This document shows positions 1-6,939 of a stretch of DNA of 13,970 bases, piece after piece. The stretch is taken from contig CAZDYP010000150.1 in the NCBI GenBank assembly GCA_964509505.1, forward strand, positions 1 to 13,970, read 5' to 3'. The stretch comes from CAZDYP01 sp964509505 (lineage in GTDB: Bacteria; Chloroflexota; Anaerolineae; JACRMK01). Below the pieces are notes generated by a model. It was not told where the DNA came from. It made no database searches and saw only the letters and a list, made by a program, of their open reading frames with translations. Positions within the stretch are counted from its first letter, which is position 1; each line of letters starts with the position of its first letter. The position numbers were made by a program, and so were the translations under genes.

Positions 1-230
1 AACGCGCGCTGCTGCGCATCTGCCTCGCGGCACTCTGGACACAACGCCTCATCGCTCATCGCAGTAAATGGCGCGCAACAGCGCGCGCAAGCCATCTGAT
101 GCTCCTCATACCTTATCGGCGTCACGACAGCCCTACGCGGCGGCGCAACCACACTCACGGCGCTGATAATTGTGCCTGTTGCGTTGAATTTCAGTCGTTT
201 GAAAAACTCTCGGCGGGACAGTTGGTTCAT
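1..230 (-). CDS. Tat-exported protein with two Cys-X2-Cys pairs, partial (3' end off window)
   Basis: The reading frame opens at an ATG (228-230) with a good ribosome site, AAGGAG seven bases upstream, and stays open for 76 codons to the window edge. The N-terminus has a twin-arginine signal (SRREFFKRL, residues 5-13) followed by a short, weakly hydrophobic stretch, so export by the Tat system is likely. After the signal, Cys48, Cys51, Cys52, Cys64 and Cys67 form a CxxCC...CPEC arrangement that could bind zinc or an iron-sulfur cluster. It starts 79 bp after the stop of the molybdopterin subunit on the same strand, so it is probably the fourth gene of that operon and may be an exported accessory or electron-transfer protein. 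An internal ATG at 93-95 also has a GAGGAG site, but it would discard the Tat signal. I do not recognise the family; too little is visible. Confidence 0.7.
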   Translation of the reverse strand, partial: MNQLSRREFFKRLKFNATGTIISAVSVVAPPRRAVVTPIRYEEHQMACARCCAPFTAMSDEALCPECREADAQQRA

Positions 231-270
231 GGGCGCGCTCCTTGCGGGGGGAGACAGCTGCCCGCCCCAC

Positions 271-309
271 CCCAACCGCTATTCGCTATTTGCCATCTGC
301 AATCTGCCA
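271..309. repeat. low-complexity intergenic repeat (GCCATCTGC / ATTCGCTATTTG family)
   Basis: The spacer between the molybdopterin gene and the next operon gene holds short degenerate units such as ATTCGCTATTTG (281-292) and GCCATCTGC followed by an imperfect repeat of itself. The same 12-mer occurs at 10863-10874 downstream of ppdk, again beside GGCAGATGG-type units. It behaves like a dispersed noncoding repeat; no function is evident. Confidence 0.5.
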
Positions 310-3300
310 TTATGCCTTCACCACCTTCACCAACGAATCGTAGAATACCGCGCTCCCACCGTACGAATCCACCAGCGTCGTGTTCTTCAAGTAGGGGTCA
401 ACGCGCATTGCGGCGTTGGCGTGGATGCCGCGCACGCGGCGCGGGTCGCCCCTCACCAGCTGCCCATCAATCGTGAAGTCCATGCTGCCATACGCGAAGT
501 GTCCGTGACCGAGCGAGAATGCGACAACGCCGGGACGAATACCTTGAATCACTTTGACTTTGCCGACGATGGGCACCTTCGTTCCGTTCTTCAAATCCCA
601 TTCGCCATTCGGATTCGTCGCGGAGATAACGCGCACTTTGTCGCCATTGGCGAACCCGCGCTTCTTAGCGTCCTGCGCGTTCATCAACACGAAGTTCTCC
701 GGATACAGCGCGAGCAGCCAGTAGTTCGTCGCCGTGCGGCTCTTGGTCATGGCGATCTCACGGTACGTAATCAGTTTCAAGTCATAGCCATCTTTTTCGT
801 CAGGCAACTCCTGCCCAAGCACATCGCGCGCGGGCGGGATGTAGGCGGCGTAACCGACGATAGGCTTGCCTGTCATCGCGTGCTTCAACTTCGCCGTCTT
901 CTCTTGATACATGTTGACGAGCTTGCCGTACTTGTTTGCCACCTTCTGCCCATCGTAAATTTTCGCGTAATCTTGGAAGCGCCCACCGCGATTTAGCACG
1001 AACACGACTTTGCGCCAGTGCTTCTCGCCGACGATGCTCTGCCAGCGTTCCGCGTCAAAGATGGACTTCGGCAGATGCTTGCGCGCCTCCATGAAAATTT
1101 TCACTTCGCTATCGTCGGCTTCAGGCACGCCATCGCTGCCATCGTTCTTCTCACCAAATGCGAGATTGGCAACCATCCGCAGATAAAGGTCGTCCATGTG
1201 CGTCAGCGATTTGCCTTCGCCAAAACCGTTCGGCCCGAAGTTCGGCAAGTTCAATTTCTCTGCGACGCCCAGAATCAGCGCTTCCAAACTAATCGGCATC
1301 TCGCGCCCATACACCTTCACCATCGCGACGAGCGGCGCAATGGTTGGCTGGCGCACGGGCTGTTGCTTCACCGTCATGTTCGGATGCGAACCCGCAAACT
1401 CCCAGCGTTCCAAGTTCGTCAGGTCGGGGAAGATGTAGTCGGCATACATCGAGGTTTCGCCTACTACAATGTCACAGGCGATGACGAGCGGAATCTTGTT
1501 CGGGTCGCTGAGGATGTCAATATTCGTATTACCGGCCGGCAGCGCATACACGGGCGAACCCATGTAGATGAACAGCGCTTTGATTGGATAGGGGTACGCG
1601 TCGCCCATCGAAGGAATCAATTCCTGATAGATGTCCGACGCAAGCGGATACCAATTGCGCTTGGCAGGATAGCCGCTAAAGATCGTCGTCTCTTCGTACT
1701 TCACGTCATGACGAATGATGCTGATGCCGAAGGGGTTGTGTTTGTTTGGCGTGAGCTTGCTCAGGTTGAAGGGGCCATCCGCTTTGCCGCCGCTCGCATC
1801 ATACGTCGAGACGCGCACGAAGCCGCCCCTCCAATCATAGTTGCCGATGAGCAAGTTGAGGTTGTTCCATGCCAGCACATTGTAGAAGCCATTGGTGTGT
1901 TGTGACACACCGCGATGGATGTCGGCGCACGCCTTCTTACCATGCGACACGAACTCCAGCGCTACTTCTTCGAGGTCGCGCGCGTTCGCGCCGCCAATCT
2001 CTGCCCACTCCGCAAACGACTTTGCCTGCGCTGATTCGCTCAAAATCTTGAAGCTGCTCTTGACCTTGAAGTTACCGATGGTCGTATCCACGACGAGGTC
2101 GCCCGTGACGGCGTTCTTGTCGTCGTTGGGATCAAAGGCGACGGGCTTGCCATCTTTCAAAACCACCAGCGGATCAAACGTGAACTCGGTGGTGTTCACT
2201 TTCCATACGTCAATCTCTTTGCCATCTTTGTCTTTGCCCTTGCCTTTCACCGCCAGATTGATTTCCGAGGCGCGCAAGAACACCGTCGGCGCACCGGTGC
2301 TATCCAACTTCACGAGCCACGTCGCGTTGCTCCATGACGATTCGCCCGCCGCCGTCGCGCCCGCTTTGTTCGCCGCGCGCAAGAATTTCTCGTCGTACTT
2401 CTTGTTGTCAATCACATAGCGAATGAGGCCGAGCGCAATCGCGCCTTCGCTGCCCGGCTTATTCGGCATCCACTTCCAAGCCTTTGACGCAGTCTTCGAG
2501 AGGCGTGGGTCAATCACGGCATACTTCAAACGCCCGCTCACCAGCCCTTCGGTGATGCGCGGCGTACGGTTCGTGGGGCCGTAGTTGCCCTCGAATGGCG
2601 ATGCGCCGACGAAGATGACAAACTCACTGTTCTCGACATCGGCTTGCCAGTAAAACTTCTCGCCGCCCGTGAAGCTGCCAGCGCTGAACTGCTCGCTCAT
2701 CGCCTTGCCACTGAAATAGAGCGAGCCTTGGCAGACCGTCGTGTGTCCATGCGTGTTCGTTGTGCCAAATGCATCGCGCGCAAAGCGATTGATGAAGTCG
2801 CTACGCCCACCCTTGAGGCGTCCCCACATGAACGTCAGTTGATTGTTCTTCGGACCGAGGTCAGGATGGTCGGGGTCAATCAACACGCCCAAGTTGTCCT
2901 TGAACTTTTCCTTGAAGCCGGCAATGAGCGACTGCTTCTTCTCAGCATCCTTCTCCGCCCAAATTTTCTTCACCTCGGCGCCCATCGCGGCCGCCACTTT
3001 CGGGTCTGTGAGTGCGTAGAGTTCGCGCAAGCCCGCGACGACGCGGTTCTCTTCGCCTGCGACTTTCTCGAAGAGCTTGCCGCCCTCAACGATTTCGGCG
3101 ATGGCTTTGTCGAAGTCTATCACCGTCCATTTGTTCTCGCCGCGCTTCCCTGCGCGCTTCAGCACTTGGACGAGCCGATAGGGGTCGTAGGTGGATTGGA
3201 TGCCTGCTTGTCCCTTCGGACAAATTGCGCCGTCCACCGTCGCCGCTTCGGTCACGGGCGTCTTGTACGGCAGATGGGGATTGAGTGTGAACGGGTTGTA

Positions 3301-3600
3301 TGGACTGCCGTCAATCTTTGAGATAACGCCGTTGATCAGTTTGACCTTGATGCCACAGTTCGTGTTACATTGTTGGCAGACACTGTAGATGATGTTTGCG
3401 GGATTCGCCAACGGATAGTTCGGCTCAACTACTGCCGCTTCCGCTGCGCGCTCCGTGATGAAGTCCCACGCGAGATTTACCTGCGAGGCAAGCGCTGCCG
3501 AGCCGCCAAGCAAGGCAGCCGTCTTGATGAAGTCGCGCCGCGTGAGATGCTTTGTTTCTTTCGTTTCAATTTCACTTTCGATGATGATTTGATCCGTCAT
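310..3600 (-). CDS. Tat-exported molybdopterin oxidoreductase catalytic subunit, TtrA/SrdA-like
   Basis: Catalytic A subunit of a CISM (DMSO reductase superfamily) enzyme, 1096 residues from the ATG at 3598-3600, which is preceded by AGGAGA; a longer in-frame start at 3684 has no such support and would overlap the upstream spacer. A Tat motif (TRRDFIK, residues 20-26) precedes a hydrophobic stretch. Cys75, Cys78, Cys82 and Cys127 (in CPKG) bind the proximal [4Fe-4S] cluster. Cys290, in HTTVCQGS, is the probable molybdenum ligand. An extra segment before it (about 175-255, including LIDPDHPDLGP) and an RGGRF motif near the C-terminal third are features I associate with tetrathionate/selenate-type subunits. 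The last 138 residues (from about 959) form the dinucleotide-binding domain. Being larger than PsrA, and third in a B-C-A gene order, it fits TtrA or SrdA best. Polysulfide, thiosulfate or arsenate reduction remain possible; substrate is inferred, not shown. Confidence 0.9.
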   Translation of the reverse strand: MTDQIIIESEIETKETKHLTRRDFIKTAALLGGSAALASQVNLAWDFITERAAEAAVVEPNYPLANPANIIYSVCQQCNTNCGIKVKLINGVISKIDGSPYNPFTLNPHLPYKTPVTEAATVDGAICPKGQAGIQSTYDPYRLVQVLKRAGKRGENKWTVIDFDKAIAEIVEGGKLFEKVAGEENRVVAGLRELYALTDPKVAAAMGAEVKKIWAEKDAEKKQSLIAGFKEKFKDNLGVLIDPDHPDLGPKNNQLTFMWGRLKGGRSDFINRFARDAFGTTNTHGHTTVCQGSLYFSGKAMSEQFSAGSFTGGEKFYWQADVENSEFVIFVGASPFEGNYGPTNRTPRITEGLVSGRLKYAVIDPRLSKTASKAWKWMPNKPGSEGAIALGLIRYVIDNKKYDEKFLRAANKAGATAAGESSWSNATWLVKLDSTGAPTVFLRASEINLAVKGKGKDKDGKEIDVWKVNTTEFTFDPLVVLKDGKPVAFDPNDDKNAVTGDLVVDTTIGNFKVKSSFKILSESAQAKSFAEWAEIGGANARDLEEVALEFVSHGKKACADIHRGVSQHTNGFYNVLAWNNLNLLIGNYDWRGGFVRVSTYDASGGKADGPFNLSKLTPNKHNPFGISIIRHDVKYEETTIFSGYPAKRNWYPLASDIYQELIPSMGDAYPYPIKALFIYMGSPVYALPAGNTNIDILSDPNKIPLVIACDIVVGETSMYADYIFPDLTNLERWEFAGSHPNMTVKQQPVRQPTIAPLVAMVKVYGREMPISLEALILGVAEKLNLPNFGPNGFGEGKSLTHMDDLYLRMVANLAFGEKNDGSDGVPEADDSEVKIFMEARKHLPKSIFDAERWQSIVGEKHWRKVVFVLNRGGRFQDYAKIYDGQKVANKYGKLVNMYQEKTAKLKHAMTGKPIVGYAAYIPPARDVLGQELPDEKDGYDLKLITYREIAMTKSRTATNYWLLALYPENFVLMNAQDAKKRGFANGDKVRVISATNPNGEWDLKNGTKVPIVGKVKVIQGIRPGVVAFSLGHGHFAYGSMDFTIDGQLVRGDPRRVRGIHANAAMRVDPYLKNTTLVDSYGGSAVFYDSLVKVVKA

Positions 3601-3658
3601 AGTTTCATCTCCTAAGCTGTTCTCACCACAATCCTCTTTCGAGGCTCGCGTTGCAGCG

Positions 3659-4942
3659 CTACGCATGAGCCACCCGTGGCGCATCCTGCGTAGGCAGCGA
3701 TGGCGCTACGGTTTCCATAGGCTTCGCCGGAGGCGCGATTGGCAGAAGGTGATAGCCGATGAGAAATGCCAACACACCGACCGAGATAATCCAGATTTGC
3801 AGTAACCACTCGGTCAAGGTTGGGAAGTAATCGAAGCTCAAACCTGGCCCCGTGAACGCCGCTGCCAAGTTCTCGAACTCTGACACAGCCAGTCCGGGGA
3901 TGACGATGTTGAGACGGACGGTGAAGAACGTGACCGCGATCAGCGCGCTTGCTATGCCAACCCACAGCGGGGACTGACGGAACGCCAGCAGCAGCACCGC
4001 AGGTACGACGATACCTAGCGCGACATGCACCCCCCAGAAGACCCACCAGTAAGGCCCGAACAACACGAGTCGTAGGCTCGCCGCGTGTGCGGGCAGCGCC
4101 GCGTAGAGGCCAATCGAATACTCTGCCCATTCGAGCAACACGTCAAAGACGAGCAAGCCCAACACGATTTGCCCGAGGAGCAACACCGTCCCTTTGTGCT
4201 CATCACTATCGCGATTCGGACCGAAGATGAGCGTGACGAAGGTAAGCAACGCGCCGCCGCTCAACAGGGCACCGACGAGGAACATGATGGGGGTGAGTCC
4301 CGTGTTCCAATAGGGCCGCGCGCCGACCACGCCGAACAACGCGCCGACGCCGCCATGAAATGCGATTGCGAGCGGCACGCCTAGCGAGCCTAGCGCGCGC
4401 AGCGCCCACTTATCACGCGCGAGCGATTTGTCCGAGACAGCGTTCGCGCCGAAGGTTAGTACGCGCGAGAGTTTGCCGACGAAATCGGTGCGGGCGCTCC
4501 ACGCGACGAAATCGGCGCGCAGCGCAAACCACAGCTCGCTGAGCAGTAACATGAAGTAGGCGCTGTAGAGCCAGATCATCCAACCCATCATCGAGGTGAA
4601 ATTAGTATGGGTCACCATGCGCCAGGCGCGCAATGGGTGTCCAAGATCGAGCCAGATGCTGAACATTGAAACGCCGAGTGAGCAAATTGCCGTGAAGAGC
4701 GCGAGCTTACCAATTTTCTCCAGCTTCTTCACATCGAACACATAGACCAACGCCGAGATGAGGAACGCGCCTGCGGAGACGCCGACCAGATAGATGTATG
4801 CGCCCACCCACAAGCCCCATGGCACGTAGCTGCCATAGGCGGCATTCACATGGCCATAAGCAATGCGGTCATACAAGCCGTAACTGCCGACGACGAACCC
4901 GACGATTGCCACCAGCCACAGTAATTTCTCGAAGAATTTCAT
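3659..4942 (-). CDS. NrfD/PsrC-type polytopic membrane subunit of the molybdoenzyme complex
   Basis: This 427-residue hydrophobic protein is the likely quinol-oxidising C subunit that anchors the complex and passes electrons to the ferredoxin subunit. The chosen ATG (4940-4942) has AAAGGAG six bases upstream; a frame extension to 4981 adds 13 polar residues without a better site. Roughly ten membrane segments can be seen: near residues 5-23, 42-66, 76-96, 115-138, 185-207, 216-240, 250-270, 300-325, 330-355 and 385-410. Typical NrfD-family features are the charged residues inside the membrane part (for example WLDLGHPLRAWR after the third helix) and the proline-rich soluble tail. It lies 58 bp upstream of the catalytic gene and 83 bp downstream of the ferredoxin gene, all in one direction. 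Family assignment is firm; the exact acceptor of the complex is not. Confidence 0.9.
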   Translation of the reverse strand: MKFFEKLLWLVAIVGFVVGSYGLYDRIAYGHVNAAYGSYVPWGLWVGAYIYLVGVSAGAFLISALVYVFDVKKLEKIGKLALFTAICSLGVSMFSIWLDLGHPLRAWRMVTHTNFTSMMGWMIWLYSAYFMLLLSELWFALRADFVAWSARTDFVGKLSRVLTFGANAVSDKSLARDKWALRALGSLGVPLAIAFHGGVGALFGVVGARPYWNTGLTPIMFLVGALLSGGALLTFVTLIFGPNRDSDEHKGTVLLLGQIVLGLLVFDVLLEWAEYSIGLYAALPAHAASLRLVLFGPYWWVFWGVHVALGIVVPAVLLLAFRQSPLWVGIASALIAVTFFTVRLNIVIPGLAVSEFENLAAAFTGPGLSFDYFPTLTEWLLQIWIISVGVLAFLIGYHLLPIAPPAKPMETVAPSLPTQDAPRVAHA

Positions 4943-5025
4943 AGTCACTCCTTTGGGAAAATCCCAACTCCTCAATTCCAACTACCAACCTGTGCTTGCC
5001 TTTTGGAGTTTGGGTTTTGGGATTT

Positions 5026-5820
5026 TTAGGTGAGGTAATAGACCTTCGGCTCCGTGCCCATCTCTTCTTTGAGGCGCATCACGTTGGGCGAGGCGATGAG
5101 CTCGGACACGAGCGCGTCGGGGTCGTTGGCATCGCCGAAATACGTCGCGCGCCCGATGCACGTCGTCGCGCACATCGGCAACATACCCGCATTCAAGCGA
5201 TGCGAGCAGAACTGGCACTTGCGCGCATTGCCGATAGGCGAGTCGCCTTCGGCACGGTTCCACGTTTCGCCATACTCGTAAGCGGGCAACTTCTCGTAAG
5301 TCATCGCCTTCTGTTGTCCCAGCAGCGCAGGCATCGAGACGTTTACACTGTCGAGATAGTGCCGCCCCGCGTCAAACGTGCGCGCCGAATAGGGGCAGGC
5401 GACGATGCAATAGCGACAGCCGATGCACTCTTCGTAGTTGATGGCGATGATGCCATCGGGACGCTTATAGGTTGCATTGACGGGACAGACGGGAACACAC
5501 GGGGGATTGTCGCACTGCATACATGGACGGGGGAGAAAGCGGCGGGTCACGTTGGGGTACGCGCCGATTTCCTCGTCCATCACGGGGCGATAGACGACGC
5601 CGGGCGGCAGTTTGTTTTCGACCACGCAACCGATGGTGCAAGCGGAACAACCAATGCACTTTCGCAAATCAATCACCATCACCCAGCGTCGTTGTTCAAT
5701 AGGTTTTTGCATCGCACGTCGCAGCTCCTCTTGCATCCGCATGAGTGGGTCTTGTTTTTCACTGACGAGAGCGGTTGCCGTGTTAGACGTGCGCGTGAGT
5801 TCTTCCGACATCACTGGCAT
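5026..5820 (-). CDS. 4Fe-4S ferredoxin subunit (TtrB/PsrB-like) of the molybdoenzyme complex
   Basis: This 264-residue B subunit carries electrons between the membrane subunit and the catalytic subunit. Sixteen cysteines in four groups would bind four [4Fe-4S] clusters: 55/58/61/65 (CIGCSACTIGC), 100/103/108/112, 132/135/138/142 (CIGCRYCIVACP) and 202/205/217/221, which is the standard DmsB/PsrB layout. The ATG at 5818-5820 has a strong AGGAGG site six bases upstream; an in-frame start at 5859 would add 13 residues through that site and is rejected. There is no Tat signal, so the protein would be exported together with the Tat-bearing catalytic subunit, as in related enzymes. An N-terminal tail of about 45 residues before the first cluster is polar and not obviously conserved. 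It is the first gene of the operon, downstream of a 21-bp palindrome. Confidence 0.92.
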   Translation of the reverse strand: MPVMSEELTRTSNTATALVSEKQDPLMRMQEELRRAMQKPIEQRRWVMVIDLRKCIGCSACTIGCVVENKLPPGVVYRPVMDEEIGAYPNVTRRFLPRPCMQCDNPPCVPVCPVNATYKRPDGIIAINYEECIGCRYCIVACPYSARTFDAGRHYLDSVNVSMPALLGQQKAMTYEKLPAYEYGETWNRAEGDSPIGNARKCQFCSHRLNAGMLPMCATTCIGRATYFGDANDPDALVSELIASPNVMRLKEEMGTEPKVYYLT

Positions 5821-5910
5821 AACAGACCTCCTGAGAGATACCAACTCACAGCGGCTCAATTAAACTTGGGAGTAGTATGGCAAATTTGCGAGGGTTATAC
5901 AGGAGTCAAA

Positions 5911-5931
5911 TGTCCCAACTTTAATGGGACA
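5911..5931. promoter_or_regulatory. perfect palindrome TGTCCCA-N7-TGGGACA, candidate operator of the respiratory operon
   Basis: Two perfectly complementary 7-bp arms are separated by seven bases (ACTTTAA). It lies 91 bp upstream of the ferredoxin start on the minus strand and also upstream of the arsenic-gene remnants on the plus strand. The 21-bp length and spacing suit a dimeric transcription factor. An imperfect copy with the same spacing lies at 7592-7612. No convincing -35/-10 pair could be assigned next to it. Confidence 0.55.
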
Positions 5932-6002
5932 AGTATCACTTTAACCGCGCCATTTTGAGGTGTACGCTACATTCAAAGAAGGGAGTAACTAATCAGATGC
6001 TG

Positions 6003-6018
6003 CATTTGCGAACAAATG
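6003..6018. promoter_or_regulatory. short inverted repeat CATTTG-N4-CAAATG
   Basis: A perfect 6-bp inverted repeat with a four-base centre (CGAA) ends ten bases before the first codon of the remnant reading frame at 6028. It could be an old operator (for example of an ArsR-type repressor) or a small hairpin. A match this short may be chance. Confidence 0.25.
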
Positions 6019-6027
6019 GCGTAACCC

Positions 6028-6126
6028 ATGCAGCTGCGCTATGATATTGCAATAGCGATTGGCGTCTGTCACGCTTGCGGCATTGGGATTTGCATTGAGC
6101 ATGGTGTAAAATCGCGCGAATCTGGA
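6028..6126 (+). pseudogene. fragment of a small Cys-rich (DUF2180-like?) protein, fused in frame to arsC
   Basis: Translation from the ATG at 6028 gives about 33 residues ending in a CHACGIGICIEHGVK motif (C-x2-C-x4-C-x-E-H), after which the frame runs directly into the start of an arsenate reductase without a start codon or ribosome site between. The motif resembles the zinc-binding pattern of DUF2180-type small proteins that I recall near arsenic genes; this identification is tentative. A normal member would be roughly twice as long, so the fragment appears to have lost its second half in the deletion that created the fusion. No Shine-Dalgarno sequence is visible before 6028 and an in-frame stop precedes it at 6022-6024. 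Expression as a 59-residue fusion (6028-6207) is possible but doubtful. Confidence 0.45.
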
Positions 6127-6431
6127 GTGCTATTTCTCTGCACAGGCAATTCGTGTCGCTCGCAAATGGCAGAAGGATTGGCGCGCGCTTATGCAGGGGA
6201 TGATTGAGATGTGTAAGCTGCGCCGCTAGCTGACCTTGGCGTGGTCGTGATGGTGTGCGGTGACGTGGAGGAACGCCGCCCTCTGTTGCCCGTTCAGCAT
6301 ACACGCTTGCATTGGTCATTGCCCGCTCCCGCCAAAGCAGCAGGCGCCGACGAGCAAATCAGCAGTATCTTTCGCGCCGTGCGCAGCGACGTTCAGGAGG
6401 CGCGTGCGCGACAGGACTTGCGCGTTGCATT
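6127..6431 (+). pseudogene. arsC: arsenate reductase (low-molecular-weight phosphatase type), internally deleted and interrupted
   Basis: The first part reads VLFLCTGNSCRSQMAEG, the P-loop with the catalytic CX5R motif that opens thioredoxin-coupled ArsC proteins. After 26 residues the frame meets TGA (6205-6207) and TAA (6214-6216). In the same frame, from about 6238, the C-terminal part of the family appears: VVVMVCGD, then HTRLHWSLPAPAKAAG (ending near 6350) and an FRAVR helix. About 45-50 residues that normally lie between are missing. In the C-terminal part the expected E-x-C-P reads E-R-R-P, so the second redox cysteine is also gone. The gene therefore cannot make a working reductase, which would turn cytoplasmic arsenate into arsenite for export. 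It is flanked by other truncated arsenic genes and was once plainly an ars operon. Confidence 0.8.
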
Positions 6432-6554
6432 GCGCAAGAAGCGTTGGCAATCGTCATCGGTCCTCTCAGCGAAGCGCCTGTGCTGATAGCGTTGGTGTAC
6501 GTTGCGTTATGGATTAAACGCGCATGGTTTGGGGTTACGTTGTTACAGGCATGA
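6432..6554 (+). pseudogene. acr3: C-terminal remnant of an Acr3-type arsenite exporter
   Basis: In a different frame from arsC, about 40 codons read EALAIVIGPLSEAPVLIAL followed by VYVALW and a basic tail, ending at TGA 6552-6554. This is the last membrane helix and tail of Acr3 (BASS superfamily) arsenite permeases, whose C-terminus usually reads VIGPLxEVPVLIxLVxVAxW. The other nine or so helices, roughly 300 residues, are absent; the upstream DNA is the end of arsC. It directly follows the arsC remnant, as acr3 often follows arsC in intact operons, so the three fragments look like one ars operon shortened by several deletions. Non-functional on its own. Confidence 0.7.
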
Positions 6555-6589
6555 CTCTCTGTATCCTCCATAGCGCTGTTCTCCCAACG

Positions 6590-6634
6590 AGTGAAACAAA
6601 ATGCGCTGACGACACCTCAGGGTATCGTCAGCGC
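6590..6634 (-). terminator. strong hairpin between converging genes; intrinsic terminator on the minus strand
   Basis: A perfect 10-bp stem GCGCTGACGA (6603-6612) pairs with 6625-6634 across a 12-base loop. Read on the minus strand the stem is followed by ATTTTGTTTC, a T-rich tract that fits a rho-independent terminator for the usp/hsp20 side. On the plus strand no T-tract follows, so it would be at most a weak terminator for the arsenic remnants. Confidence 0.6.
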
Positions 6635-6644
6635 GTGGCTGTAT

Positions 6645-6699
6645 GGTCTATTCAGTTATTTGCCGTTCTTGGTGACAATCTTGATGGGCTTCGGGTTCA
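6645..6699. repeat. left copy of an exact 55-bp duplication flanking the N gap
   Basis: These 55 bases are identical to 6800-6854. The pair sits exactly at the two edges of the run of Ns, which is the signature of two contig ends sharing a k-mer overlap that the scaffolder did not merge. Both copies encode the same Hsp20 C-terminus on the minus strand, so this copy is probably not a second gene. Confidence 0.9.
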
Positions 6700-6799
6700 N
6701 NNNNNNNNNNNNNNNNNNNNNNNNNNNNNNNNNNNNNNNNNNNNNNNNNNNNNNNNNNNNNNNNNNNNNNNNNNNNNNNNNNNNNNNNNNNNNNNNNNN
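6700..6799. other. assembly gap (100 N)
   Basis: Exactly 100 undetermined bases, the usual placeholder for a gap of unknown size. Given the identical 55 bp on both sides, the true gap is probably zero or negative, and the real sequence likely lacks 155 bp present here (one repeat copy plus the Ns). Confidence 0.95.
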
Positions 6800-6854
6800 G
6801 GTCTATTCAGTTATTTGCCGTTCTTGGTGACAATCTTGATGGGCTTCGGGTTCA
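6800..6854. repeat. right copy of the 55-bp duplication flanking the N gap
   Basis: Identical over 55 bases to 6645-6699. This copy is continuous with the rest of the Hsp20 remnant, so it is the one that keeps the reading frame. Confidence 0.9.
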
Positions 6855-6939
6855 CCTCCTCGGCTTTGGACACCGTCAACACGAGGACGCCATGCTCAAC
6901 CTCCGCCTTCGCCTTGTCAGGTTTGTCCTGTGGGGCGCA
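6811..6939 (-). pseudogene. C-terminal remnant of an Hsp20/alpha-crystallin small heat-shock protein
   Basis: After an in-frame TAG (6940-6942) the frame gives 42 residues that include KAKAEVEHGVLVLTVSKAEE and then PKPIKIV, ending at TAA (6811-6813). This is the last strand pair of the alpha-crystallin domain (HGVLxLxVxKAEE) plus the I-x-I tail motif by which small heat-shock proteins assemble into oligomers. The N-terminal arm and most of the domain, around 100 residues, are missing and no start codon is present. The fragment overlaps the 3' end of usp in another frame, so a deletion probably joined the end of usp to the end of hsp20. The right 55-bp repeat copy lies inside it. A junction created by misassembly is the alternative. 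Confidence 0.75.

Noticed and set aside
172..996. Long plus-strand open frame opposite the molybdopterin gene
   Set aside because: It is antisense to a well-supported gene, has no ribosome site and its composition (His/Arg/Val rich) is that of a complement shadow. The same applies to the other long frames at 1018-1905 and 2644-3321.
3601..3684. Upstream extension of the molybdopterin subunit by 28 residues
   Set aside because: The ATG at 3598-3600 has a clear AGGAGA site and puts the Tat motif at the usual distance; the extension would bury that site and lacks its own.
6205..6207. In-frame TGA in arsC as a selenocysteine or tryptophan codon
   Set aside because: A TAA follows three codons later, about 45 residues of the family are missing, and ArsC has no selenocysteine at this place. 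Pseudogene is the simpler reading.
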